Source: Triticum aestivum (Eukaryota; Streptophyta; Magnoliopsida; Poales; Poaceae). Taken from it: a stretch of DNA of 64,000 nucleotides. Positions 9,167 to 20,260 of this stretch are shown one piece after another. The notes beneath the pieces were generated by a model, which saw only the letters and a list, made by a program, of their open reading frames with translations, did no database searches and was not told the origin of the DNA. The translations under genes and the position numbers were made by a program. The stretch covers positions 359,814,588-359,878,587 of the forward strand of contig NC_057808.1 in the NCBI RefSeq assembly GCF_018294505.1, written 5' to 3'. Within the stretch, counting starts at the first letter, position 1, and the number at the start of each line of letters is the position of its first letter.

Positions 9167-11837
9167 ATACCCTTACACAATTGTGTACCCTTGCATAATT
9201 ATGTCTCGCTGTTTCGAAATCTATCCTGTCAAGCCATGCCCCAAATACTGTGTTGATAGTATTAGGAGGAGTAATATTAAAGGCTATGTGAATCGTCCGC
9301 CATAAAGCTTTTACCAACGGACAGTCAAGAAAGAGGTGTTTGATGAATTCATCCCGATCACAAAAACTACATCTTGTAGATCCAGTCCAGTTGCGTTTTG
9401 CCAAGTTGTCCTTAATTAAAATGACTTGTTTATGTAGAAAGCACATAAAAACTTTAACTTTCAAAGGTACTTTGACTTTTCAAACATGTTTCAAACTAGA
9501 AATATAGCTAAAGTTGATAACATCCAGATACATGGATTTAACCATAAACTGTCCATTCCTAATTAGCTTCCAGCACAACTCACAGGCCGTTGAGAAAGTT
9601 GAATATCTATCAGTCTTCTCACAAGATGAAGCCAGACTTCCCAACGGTTTCCCGCTAGCTTCGTCCTGAAGTGAATATTGAGAGGAGTGGACTGAAGTAC
9701 TGTCGCAAGGTAAGCGTCTCTTCGTTGAACAATGCTATAAAGTGAAGGATATTGAAGCGCGAGGGGTGTTTTCCATGTATCCTCCCAGAATCTCGTGAGG
9801 TACCGTTTTTGACTATAAACTTTGTCCTATTGAAAAAAACTGATTTAACTCTCATCAGTCCTTTCCAAAAAAGCGAGTCCGTCGGCCTCACTGTCCCCTG
9901 GGACAAAGTTTTGGAGTGAATGTACTTATTACGCAGAATTTGCGCCTATGTGGCCTCCGTCTCTACAGATAACTTATACAATCACTTGCTGAGAAGATAT
10001 TTATTTTTCACCTCAAGATTTTTGATACCTAGACCCCCTTGGTCTTTCGGTCGATAAATAATATCCCATTTAGCGAGTCTGTATTTTCGCCTAAGTTCAT
10101 CACTCTGCCAGAAGAAGCGGGAACGATAGAAGTCCAGCCTTTTCCAAACTCCAACTGATACCTCGAAAAAGGACAAGAGAAACATGTGCATACTCGTGAG
10201 AACCGAACTAATGAGAATTAATCGGCCTTCGTATGACATCAGCTTGCCCTTCCAGCAGCTCAGTTTCCTCCCAAATCGATCCTCAATACACTTCCATTCT
10301 CTGTTTGTCAGCTTACGATGGTGAATTGATATACCCAGATATGTGAAAGGTAAAGCCCCCAATTCGCACCCGAACAATTGTTTGTAAGCATCTTGTTTCT
10401 CTTTAGCACTTCCAAAACAGAATAATTTGCTTTTATGAAAGTTAATCTTTAACCTGGTCAATTGTTCGAATAAGCATAACACCAGTTTCATGTTTCTCAC
10501 TTTTGCTAAGTCATGCTCCATGAAGATGATAGTATCATCGCCGTACTATAGAATAGACACACCTCCATCAACTAGATGAGGAACCATGCCACCTACTTGA
10601 CCAGCATCCTTAGCCCTTCCTATTAGAATCGTCAACATGTCGACTACTATGTTGAACAGAATAGGTGACATCGTATCTCCTTGTCTCAGGCCTTATGTGT
10701 TTGAAAGTAGTGACCTATGTCGTCATTCACTTTAATTCCAACACTCCCTTTTTGCGTGAAAGATTCTACCTGGTGTCTCCAGGCCTGATCAAAACTTTTC
10801 ATACGCAAGGCCTGTTGAAAAAATGGCCATTTGACTTTATCGTACGCTTTTTCAAAATCCACTTTGAAAACAACCCCGTCTAGTTTTTTCGTGTGAATTT
10901 CATGGAGCGTTTCACGAAGGATCACAACCCCTTCTAGGATGTTTTTGTCCGGCATGAACGCAGTTTGGGACGGCTACACCACAGAGTGCGCGATCTGCGT
11001 AAGTCTATTAGTCCCAACCTTGGTGAAAATTTTGAAACTTACGTTAAGAAGACAGATCGGCCCGAACTGCTCAATTCTCACAGCCTCTATTTTCTTAGGA
11101 AGCAAAATTATCGTTCCAAAATTCAGATGAAACAACTGAAGCTGTCCAGAGAATAAATCATGAAACATCGATATCAAATCCCCTTTAATAATATGCCAAC
11201 ACTTTTTATAAAACCCCGCCGGAAATCCATCCGGCCCTGGAGCTTTATTATTCTTCATCTGCGAAATAGCTTCAAACACCTCTTTCTCCGAAAATGGGGC
11301 GGTCAAAATATCGTTCTCATCCGCAGCAAGTTGAGGAACATCCTCGATCCTCGAGTCATCTAAGGACATGAAATTATCCTCCGAAGGCCCAAACAGCTGC
11401 TTGTAGTAATTGGTTATGTATAATTTTAGGTTTTCCTATCCTAAACTCGTCCCCTTGTCTTGCTCAAGCTAAAAGATTCTTTTCTTTCTGTGCTTGCCAT
11501 TGGCGATCATATGAAAGAATTGAGTGTTGGCGTCCCCTTGGACAACTTTGCAAACCTTAGCTCGCAATGCCCACTTCAATTCCTCCTCTCGCAGGAGTTC
11601 TTTCAATCTCATATCCGCGTCTACTTTAGCATGTAGCTCCGTGGTCTCTAGAATTGTGGACTCGGCTTTTAAATCTAGGGACTGAATAAGTGTAAGGAGC
11701 CTTTTCTTTTCAACCTTATAAATCCCACTAAGATGCTTAGCCCACCCACGTAAGAAACTTCTTAAGTGCCTTATCTTATTCTGCCATCTTTCAACAGAAG
11801 TCGTCCCTCCTGCATCTTTAGCCAATTCCCTGGCTAT
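9167..11837 (-). pseudogene. LINE ORF2: reverse transcriptase and zf-RVT domains, broken
   Basis: In sense order: linker (11837-11469, with KDAGGT, ERWQNKIRHLRSF, GDANTQFFH), RT fingers (11369-10974, with NNKAPGPDGFPAGFYKKCW), RT palm (10955-10686, with KVDFEKAYDKVKW), catalytic box (about 10549-10520), RT thumb (10521-9982, with FTYLGI and LSCWKGKLMSYEGR) and zf-RVT (9464-9180, with CSFCDR and FLDCPLVKALW). The enzyme would nick-prime and copy LINE RNA in the nucleus. It cannot do so here. Stops interrupt the frame, including TAG (10546-10548) immediately before the active-site box, which itself reads YGDD where the plant LINE consensus is YADD, and TAG at about 10974. Several stops fit C-to-T changes at CAG. 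Confidence 0.9.
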
Positions 11838-12176
11838 TGATACGTCTTCAACATATCTATAATTTTTGATTGTTCCATGCTATTATATTATCTGTTTTGG
11901 ATGTTTAATGGGCTTTAATATGCTCTTTTATATTATTTTTAGGACTAACCTATTAACCGAAGGCCTAGTGCAAATTGCTGCACGAATATCAAACGTAATC
12001 CAAACGGAACGTAATCTTCGTGAGGATCTTTCTTGGAACAAACGCAATTCAAGAGACTTGGAGTGGAAGTCAGAGACGCAGCGAGGCGGCCACGAGGCAG
12101 GAGGGCGCGCCCGGGGGGGTAGGCGCGCCCCCACCCTCGTGGGCCCGTCGTAGCTCCACCGACCTACTTCTTTCGC

Positions 12177-12190
12177 CTATATATACTCTT
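12177..12190 (+). promoter_or_regulatory. TATA box of the Athila-type LTR, cut off by the LARD insertion
   Basis: CTATATATAC at 12177-12186 corresponds to the TATA region of the related LTR near 36325 (CCTATATATACC). The LARD-like element begins at 12191, 5 to 13 bases after the box, so box and presumed transcription start are now 11.9 kb apart. Confidence 0.6.
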
Positions 12191-15100
12191 TGTGACGCCC
12201 GGATAATCAAGCTACAGTAAACCTTTGCTAATGGTGCCACGTCACCTCGGTTACTGTTGATAAACTTGAGTTAGTTCAAAAACGATTCAAGTTAAAATTT
12301 AAAATATAGGCCAACAATAAAAGTTTTCAAATAATGAAAACTAAACTAAAAAAAACTGAAAACTAAATTATTCAAAATTTAGAAAATAAATCATGGGTGA
12401 TTGTGGTGGAGAAACCACATTTTGATAAAATGTTTAGATGCAAGAAATTAATTAAAACAGGGGCTAAACAATTACTTAAATGCTTTTAAATAGCAAACAA
12501 ATATAAACCTATTTTATTAAAGTGTGAAACTTCTTGTGGCAGAGGGGTAATTTAAAACACTAATTTAAGTGTTGGTCTCATATTTTTATAAAACTAAAAT
12601 CTACTAGTAATAAAATAAAACAGAAAAGAAAAATAAATAAAAGAAACTGGAAAAGAATAAAAATAAAAAGAGGAGAAACCCCCTGCCCTCGTGGGCCTCA
12701 TGGCCCAGCTGGCCATTCAGCCGGCCGGCCAGGCCTACCCACACGGCCCACCCCACTCCCCCGGCCTACATACCCTCCCCCCGAAACCCTAGGCCTCACC
12801 CACTCTCTCCCCGATCCCCTTCTCCTCCCCATCTGGATCGGGCAACTGACCCCGAGCCCATCGCCCCACATCGCCGGCGCCCTTCCCACGCGCCCGTCGC
12901 CGTCGACCGCCTCACCTCGCCGACCCCTCCACCGACGGACCCCCCCCCTCGAGCATCGTAGCCACCCTGGCTTCGCAGGACGCCGCACCGAGGACACTGC
13001 ACCGCCCCGACGCCATTGAAGTTGCCATCGCCCCGCTCCACGCCGTCGCCCGGCCTCGTCGATGCCTCCCCGCCTCTCCCTCGCCGGCTCCAACACGCCA
13101 TCGCCGCCCTCCTCTCCATCGCCGGCGCTCCCCGTCCCCGTCGCCTGTGCGGCCTCGCCGGACCTCCCCGAGCCGACTGCCGTTGCCCTACGACCGCCGG
13201 TGAGGCCCCGGCCTCTCCTTCTCCCCCCCCGCGCTCTCTGCTGCAGTTGCGTCCCACCGCGCTCGCGCCCCCTTGCCCCGCCGCTGGACTTGCTCCGGCC
13301 GCCACCGCGCGCCCGCGCGCGCCCGCACTTGCCCTGCAGCCCCGCCACACCTCCCTGCCCCGCCGTATCTGCCGCCCATGGCCGCAGCCCCCAACTGCTG
13401 CGTCGCCGCTCCCCTGCACCCGCGCGTCACCCCGTTCCCCCCCACCTCCGGTCGGACGAACCCGCCTCGCCTTGGCCTCGCCCCTGTCGCCTCAAACGGC
13501 CGGCGTCGCCGTGCCCGTGGCTGGCGCCCAGCCCCCTGTTAACCTGGGCATGCCAGCGCCCGTAACCCGCTCGCCCGCTAAGACTCCCACTGGCCCAATG
13601 ACAAACGGGGCCCATGCCCCTGAGAACAAAAAAAAGGAATAAAAATAATAAATAAATAAATAAATAAATAAATAAAGAAAATAAAAATAAAAATAAAAAT
13701 AATTAAATAATTAGTTAATTAATTAAGTTAATTAACCCTGTTTAGATTAATCTAATTAATTAGTTAATTTAATTAATAGTTAATTAATTAGTTAACCCTA
13801 ATTACCCTGATCAGTCTATGACATGTGGGACCCACGTGTCAGATGACTGCTGACGTCAGCATGATGTCATGCTGATGTCATCACAACACTGTTTCGGATA
13901 ATGTATATATTTAAATAATTAAATAAATTCCAGAAATTAGTAAATCTTTAGAAAATCATATCTTTTAAACCGTAGCTCAGATGAAAATACTTTCTACATG
14001 AAAGTTGCTCAGAACGACGAGCCGAATCCGAATACGCAGTCCGTTCGTCCGCCAGACGTCCCTAGCATAGCAAACTTGCAACTTTCCCCCTCCGTTTCAT
14101 CTGTCCGAAAAATGCAAACTTTGGGAAAACTTTCCCGGATGTTTTCCCCCTTTGCCGATATCACCTACTACCGCGTTAGGGCACACCTAGCACCGCTCAT
14201 TGTCATGTCATGCATCGTCATGCTTATGTTTGCATTGTATTTACTGTTTCTTCCCCCCACTTCTCTCCGGTAGACTACGAGACTGACGCTGCTGCTGCCC
14301 AGTTTGACTACGGGGTTGACGACCCCTCCTTCTTGTCTGAGCAACCAGGCAAGCCCCCCTTGATCACCAGATATCGCCTATTCTTCTCTATACTGCTTGC
14401 ATTAGAGTAGTGTATCATGTTACTGCTTTCCGTTAATCCTATCCTGATGCATAGCCTGTCATTGTTGCTATAGTTGTTACCCTTATCTGCTATCCTACTG
14501 CTTAGTATAGGATGCTAGTGTTCCATCAGTGGCCCTACACTCTTGTCCGTCTGCCATGCTATAATATCGGGCCGTGATCACTTGGGCGGTGATCACGGGT
14601 ATATACTTATATACTCTATACATGACACATGTGGTAAATAAAGTCGGGTCGGCTCGTTGAGTACCCGCAAGTGATTCTGATGAGGGGTCTGAAAGGACAG
14701 GTGGCTCCATCCCGGTAGAGGTGGGCCTGGGTTCCTGACGGCCCCCCGACTGTTACTTTGTGGCGGAGCGACAGGGCAGGTTGAGACCACCCAAGAGAGA
14801 GGTGGGCCTGGCCCTGGTCGGCATTCGCGGATACTTAACACGCTTAACGAGTTCTGGGTATTTGATCTGAGTCTGGCCATTTGGTCTATACGCACTAACC
14901 ATCTACGCGGGAGTAGTTATGGGTATCCCGGCGTCGTGGTATCAGCCGAAGCCTTCGTGACGTCAGCGACTGAGTGGCGCGCGCCGGATTGGACTGGAAC
15001 GCCACTAGGCTAGGTCTGCTTCCGGCCGCGTACGCAACGTGCAGGTGTGCATAGGGCGATGGGCCCAGACCCCTGCGCGCATAGGGTTAGACCGGCGTGC

Positions 15101-16024
15101 TGACCTCTCTGTTGTGCTTAGGTGGGGCTGCGACGTGTTGATCTTCCGAGGCCGGGCATGACCCAGAAAAGTGTGTCCGACCAAATGGGATCGAGCGTGT
15201 TGGGTTATGTGGTGCACCCCTGCAGGGAAGTTTATCTATTCGAATAGCCGTGTCCCTCGGTAAAAGGACGACCCGGAGTTGTACCTTGACCTTATGACAA
15301 CTAGAACTGGATACGTAATAAAACACACCCTTCCAAGTGCCAGATATAACCCGGTGATCGCTCTCTAACAGGGCGTCGAGGAGGGGATCGCCGGGTAGGT
15401 TTATGCTATACGATGCTACTTGGAGGACTTCAATCTACTATCTTCTACATGCTGCAAGATGGAGGTGGCCAGAAGCGTAGTCTTCGACAGGACTAGCTAT
15501 CCCCCCTTATTCTGGCATTCTGCAGTTCAGTCCACTGATATGGCCCTTTACACATATACCCATGCATATGTAGTGTAGCTCCTTGCTTGCGAGTACTTTG
15601 GATGAGTACTCACGGTTGCTTTTCTCCCTCTTTTCCCCTTTCTATACCTGTTTGTCGCAACCAGATGCTGGAGTCCAGGAGCTAGAGATCCCGAGGATGA
15701 TTCTACGTGGAGTTCGGCTTCGAGGAGTAGTTAGGAGGTCCCAGGCAGGAGGCCTTGCCTTTTCGATCGTTGCTACTTTTGTGCTAGCCTTCTTAAGGCA
15801 AACTTGTTTAACTTATGTCTGTACTCAGATATTGTGGCTTCCGCTGACTCGTCTATGATCGAGCACTTGTATTCGAGCCCTCGAGGCCCCTGGCTTGTAT
15901 TATGATGCTTGTATGACTTATTTATGTTTTAGAGTTGTGTTGTGATATCTTCCCGTGAGTCCCTGATCTTGGTCATACACCTTTGCGTGCATGATTAGTG
16001 TATGGTCAAATCGGGGGCGTCACA
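12191..16024 (+). repeat. 5' LTR of the LARD-like element
   Basis: A 3834-bp LTR with inverted tips TGTGACGCCC and GGGCGTCACA. It contains an AT-rich start, a strongly GC-rich block (about 12690-13620) and an AAAT/TTAA-rich block (about 13630-13800). In 15001-15300 compared with 23057-23356 I count 4 differences in 300 bases, all transitions. Confidence 0.92.
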
Positions 16025-19000
16025 AGTTGATATCAGAGCCAACTGCCTGTAGGAATCCCCCTTCCAAACTCCTTGGCCGAAGTTGAGTCTAGTCATTGCT
16101 AAACTTTTACTAACATGGTTGTGTGGCTTACGGGCCCACGTCGCCATTGGGTGGTATTAGGATCTTTTATTCCTCGACCTTTACTCTGGGACTCTGAACT
16201 CTCTTCTATTTGGGTTAAATGATTTTGCTAAAATCTAACTTTAGGTTCTCGAAAACACTTTCTCCCGGAGAGCCCCTTCAGTCCAGATGATCGCCGGCTG
16301 CACCGAAGAATTTTGAAGATACTCTTCGATGTTCTCTCGAGACTTTGTGCCCATTGCTTTTTTCAATTCCCTATCACCGATATATCCCTATGGATAAATA
16401 CATACACTTGCCGTTCATACCTTCAGTCGAGGTTGCTCTTGTTATTACTAGATACCACGAAAAATTTGCCAATATCTTGAGGATCCTTTGTGCCTACTGC
16501 CTTGCAGTTCCTTGCCACCTGAATACCCCTACGGATAATTTCTCGCCCTTATCGAGTATCCGTTCATCCCCAGTTGTTCATGTGTTTCACAATGGTCTTC
16601 GAAATACCATTCGATCCTCCAAAAATCCTTAGTAGCTTATTGCTCTGCAATACTTGTCTGCTTGCATTATGGATGCTTTCCATATGTCTGGCAATTTTCG
16701 TTAGTATCCTTAGGCACCGTCATTTTGATCCTATTGATTCAACATCAGTGCGAATGCATGCAATCATCAGTTGATCCTTTTAAATTATCTTTCCGGCTCA
16801 GACGTCATTTTAAACATGAGCTGGATCTCGACCAATCAAATTGCCGTCGATTGTACCCCTAAGGCTATTCAACTTATCCATCCTTAATCAGAGCATTGCT
16901 TTGATCCCTTGTCTTGGAATTCATATTTCCTTTGCATTTGAGCTTTGAGTTAGTCAGTTGTTTCTATAATCCGATGCACTTGCATTCCTTCTTCCTTTGA
17001 TAGAGTACCGATACTCACATCAGCTCCGTTGTAGACCACCAGACCTCTTGTTGGATTATTATCCGGCAGTGTCCTTCCTATTGAATAACCTTGTGAGCCT
17101 TTCCATGGGTATATAATGCCTTTGGTAAATTGTATCCTCTGTTTTCTCAACCATGCTCTGTTTTCGAGCTGGTGGTATTTACTATTGAAGCTGGTGGTAT
17201 ATGTTTCCACGATACCCTGACGGGTTGAACCTATGCCTTCCTTAATATGTGTGAACTCAGAAGTTTTCACGAGTCATACTCATCTGGTATTTCACCAGGT
17301 AAAACTTTCAACACTAATGCCTTTACCAAAGCGAGGAGTGAATGGAAGGTTATACATTGAAGAAGTGGGAGTCGACCTTGAACCTTGCGTTCATGCCCAT
17401 GGACATGATGTATAACTTATCATGGAAGCTGCTTGTAAAAATAATTACCCCCCTTGTTATAAGTTCATCTTGTATCCGTGGTTCGGTCATTTATGATCGT
17501 GGTTTCTGACCATGTTCTCCTTTAAATACCATTTCTCGTGCAAGTTTAAGCACTTGTCTTCTGCAGAGTAATACCCCAGTCCAACCTCTACTTTGATTTG
17601 TCGTCGAGTATTACCCCCTGGTATCTCGAGATTATCATGGAACTGCATAACTTCTTATGAGTTCTTCATCAAGTGCTACATTCTCACTGATTCCAATTTT
17701 TCACGGGCTCTGAGTTATTAATCACGCAAAGACACCGATAACTGAACCGAGTCCGCACTACGGTTCAACAACTCCTAGTAATCTTCTTTAAGTACGAGTT
17801 TGTACCCGATCACGCCATTCCTGGCATGTTTGGCTATATCATTATCTTGATGATTTTAACTGTGCTACCTGGTCCTTATCCCCGGAGCACCACTTTCGAC
17901 GATGAGCTAAGCTTACGTCGATTTTCCTCGCCATATCGTTTCACCTCGAACAACAAACTTGACCCCGAGTTTGTGTAGTATCTGTGGCTCCAATAATCTT
18001 TTGTTGCATCAGTCCTTTTGCTTGATGCAGTCGCTAATCAATTGCTTCTTCGTGGATCCCCTCGACAACAAAATGTCGTGATCATCATCAATAAAATGTC
18101 GTGATCATCATCAACATTTTGACTCCTTCCAGGATATCAATGGAATTCTTGATGATAAGTGCCATCCTCGTTCCTTGGTAATTTGGGTTACCATCGACAA
18201 CATCCTTACATTCCTTTCACCACAAACTTGATCATGTTATGGAGCTCCTTGCTAACCAGCTTATGTTATGTTCTACCTTGGAGTATTACCATCTTTTATG
18301 TCAAGGATATTGTGAGAATTTCTCCATCTCTTGAGAATTCTTGATATAGTAATACTTCTCGCCATCTCCATTTGTTTTCTGATCCCCGTGTTGTTTCTAA
18401 CCGGAAAACCGACAATTGAACTATGATGTGCGACTTCAAAACTTCTAGCAACCCTATTGCTTTGAAGTTAATGGTCGATATTTCATTCTTAGACCATTGG
18501 TTATCGAATCACCGTTCTAACATTGATCATTCTACCTAAGCCCATATTTCGGGTGCACCTTTCAACCAATGTTTAATTGAGTATGTTTTCCTCGAGCATA
18601 CCTCACTATATCATTTGATCTGACAAATGTTATCTCCTTGTTCACATAAGTGTGGAAATCCCTCGTTTTGGAAATCTCGAGGAATTGTCGCTGAGTCCAT
18701 CAGCCACCCCCTCATCCTCTCCTTGGTTTAATGATGAACTCTTGTTTCGGAACTCGCTTCCATAGTTCAATTCTCGAGAATCTTACAATGTCATCTCGAC
18801 AATTCGTGTTGCACTTTTCTTCTCAGGCATCCTGAGTTTGAGTTATCCTGACACCAATCAGATCTGAATCTCGGTCAGATATGATGGTTGGAACATATTT
18901 CCAAGAGTTGTAACATTGGTCTATTCATGACCCGGTAAGGTGATGCCATGCCTAACACACCTGGCCAGAGGACCTATTGTTATAAGTTTTCCTTTTTAGC

Positions 19001-20260
19001 AAGGTTAGCTATTCTTCCAAGAGGAAATTGTAAGACTTATTCTATAAGTTGTTCCTGATGGATCCTTTTTGTTTCCAAAGTCTGATCTTCACCTGTTGAC
19101 CATGTCAATGCTATCTCGAAGCATGTCTATGGTACTCCGATTTTCAACAGGAACATTTGAAGCCCAATGCTAAATGTTTCCTGCTCAATTATCCAAACAC
19201 CGTTGTATGGGTAATGTCATGAAATTTCTCTCCCCTTACCTAAAGGGTTTTCTACATTATATCATGTCATGGATATCATGCTCTGCTTGTCCTTGGGAAG
19301 GATATACCCTTGAAATATGTGTTTAAACACATTTTCCTTTCAATTCTTCTATTTAATCTGATAATCATATTTTCCTTTCCATTGTTTGGGTTAACCTTTC
19401 TGGTGATCTATATGATCTAAGCAGTAATATTCTCCTGCTTATGTAAACACCTCGGTGTACAACTCTGTCAGTAAGACCCTGTTACTATTGTTGGTGACAT
19501 TTCGGTAACCACCGATGGACGAGAACTTTGCCTAATGGTCCGCTTCGTTTCAACGAGCAGGAAAATGGTTCTCTTCGTCCCTCGCCCTTGGTACCGACGA
19601 TGTGGCTGACATATAACTGACAGGCTACCCTCTGACATGCCTTGCTATCATGATCGTGCAAGATGTCACCGCCCTTCCTACTTTTAACCCACATGGTGGG
19701 CCCATAACCCACAGTTCCACAGGATCGAAACCTGACTCTCCTGTGCACCCCCTGTTCCCAAATTTATTCATCGCGCGTGGCCTCGTATGTAATTCACGGA
19801 CCACCGTCCTACTGATCTATACTGGCATCAGACATAATACTTATTCCGATTGCTTTGAACCCCTTTCACACTTTGTTTCAGGCTTCAAACGATTGCCTAC
19901 CCGTTTGAAACTCCTCATGGTACTTTCTTACTTGCTCTCGGCTTTTCTTAAGATTTAGTCCGAGAGATACTTTCCGCCACCTTCCCCGATGATATTGACC
20001 AGATAGTAAACCCTGCAGAAGTCCGTTCTTCCAGAATACCCCCTTACTCTGTCGTAAGTACGATGGAGTTCCCGAAGAAAGGACGACAACTTTATCATGA
20101 TGACCTGAAACAACAGAATGAAGTCATCAATGTAATGGATCAACCTCTTCGAGAAGAACAACCAAGACCAAGAACACTCCCTAGAATTTCGTAACCCGAA
20201 CCTTCCCCCTTTACTTCCCTCTTAAATCTCGGGACGAGATTTCTTGTAGTGGAGGAGAAT
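16025..20260 (+). other. Non-coding interior of the LARD-like element
   Basis: A primer-binding site similar to initiator-Met tRNA complement (TTGATATCAGAGCC, 16027-16040) follows the LTR. A purine tract (TAGTGGAGGAGAAT, 20247-20260) precedes the 3' LTR. Between them all six frames are closed by frequent stops; the longest ORFs are about 100 codons and carry no retrotransposon domain. I see no gag, protease, RT, RNase H or integrase motif. The interior is T-rich on the plus strand. Confidence 0.8.

Larger units (their letters stand above)
8314..11837 (-). mobile_element. LINE retrotransposon, piece 4 of 4 (ORF2 reverse transcriptase, 3' end)
   Basis: The element reads on the minus strand, with its 3' end at left. 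Just inside the TSD is a short T-rich tail (A-rich in sense), followed by sequence reminiscent of Triticeae LINE 3' ends, then minisatellites (8371 to about 8965), the ORF2 C terminus, zinc-binding and RT domains and the linker to the endonuclease. The piece ends at 11837 where an Athila-type element inserted. The other pieces are 25521-26934, 35654-35957 and 46098-49091; together they total about 8.2 kb. Triticeae LINE families such as Karin have this layout, but the family name is not determined. Confidence 0.88.

Noticed and set aside
12698..13642. Long ORFs of up to about 216 codons on both strands in the GC-rich LTR block (also 20761-21711)
   Set aside because: They overlap on both strands and in several frames, are Arg/Pro/Ala/Gly-rich with no domain, and lie inside both LTRs. 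GC-rich composition explains them.
16950..17270. 106-codon minus-strand ORF in the LARD interior
   Set aside because: No retrotransposon or host domain recognised; length is within chance for 4.2 kb of AT-balanced DNA.
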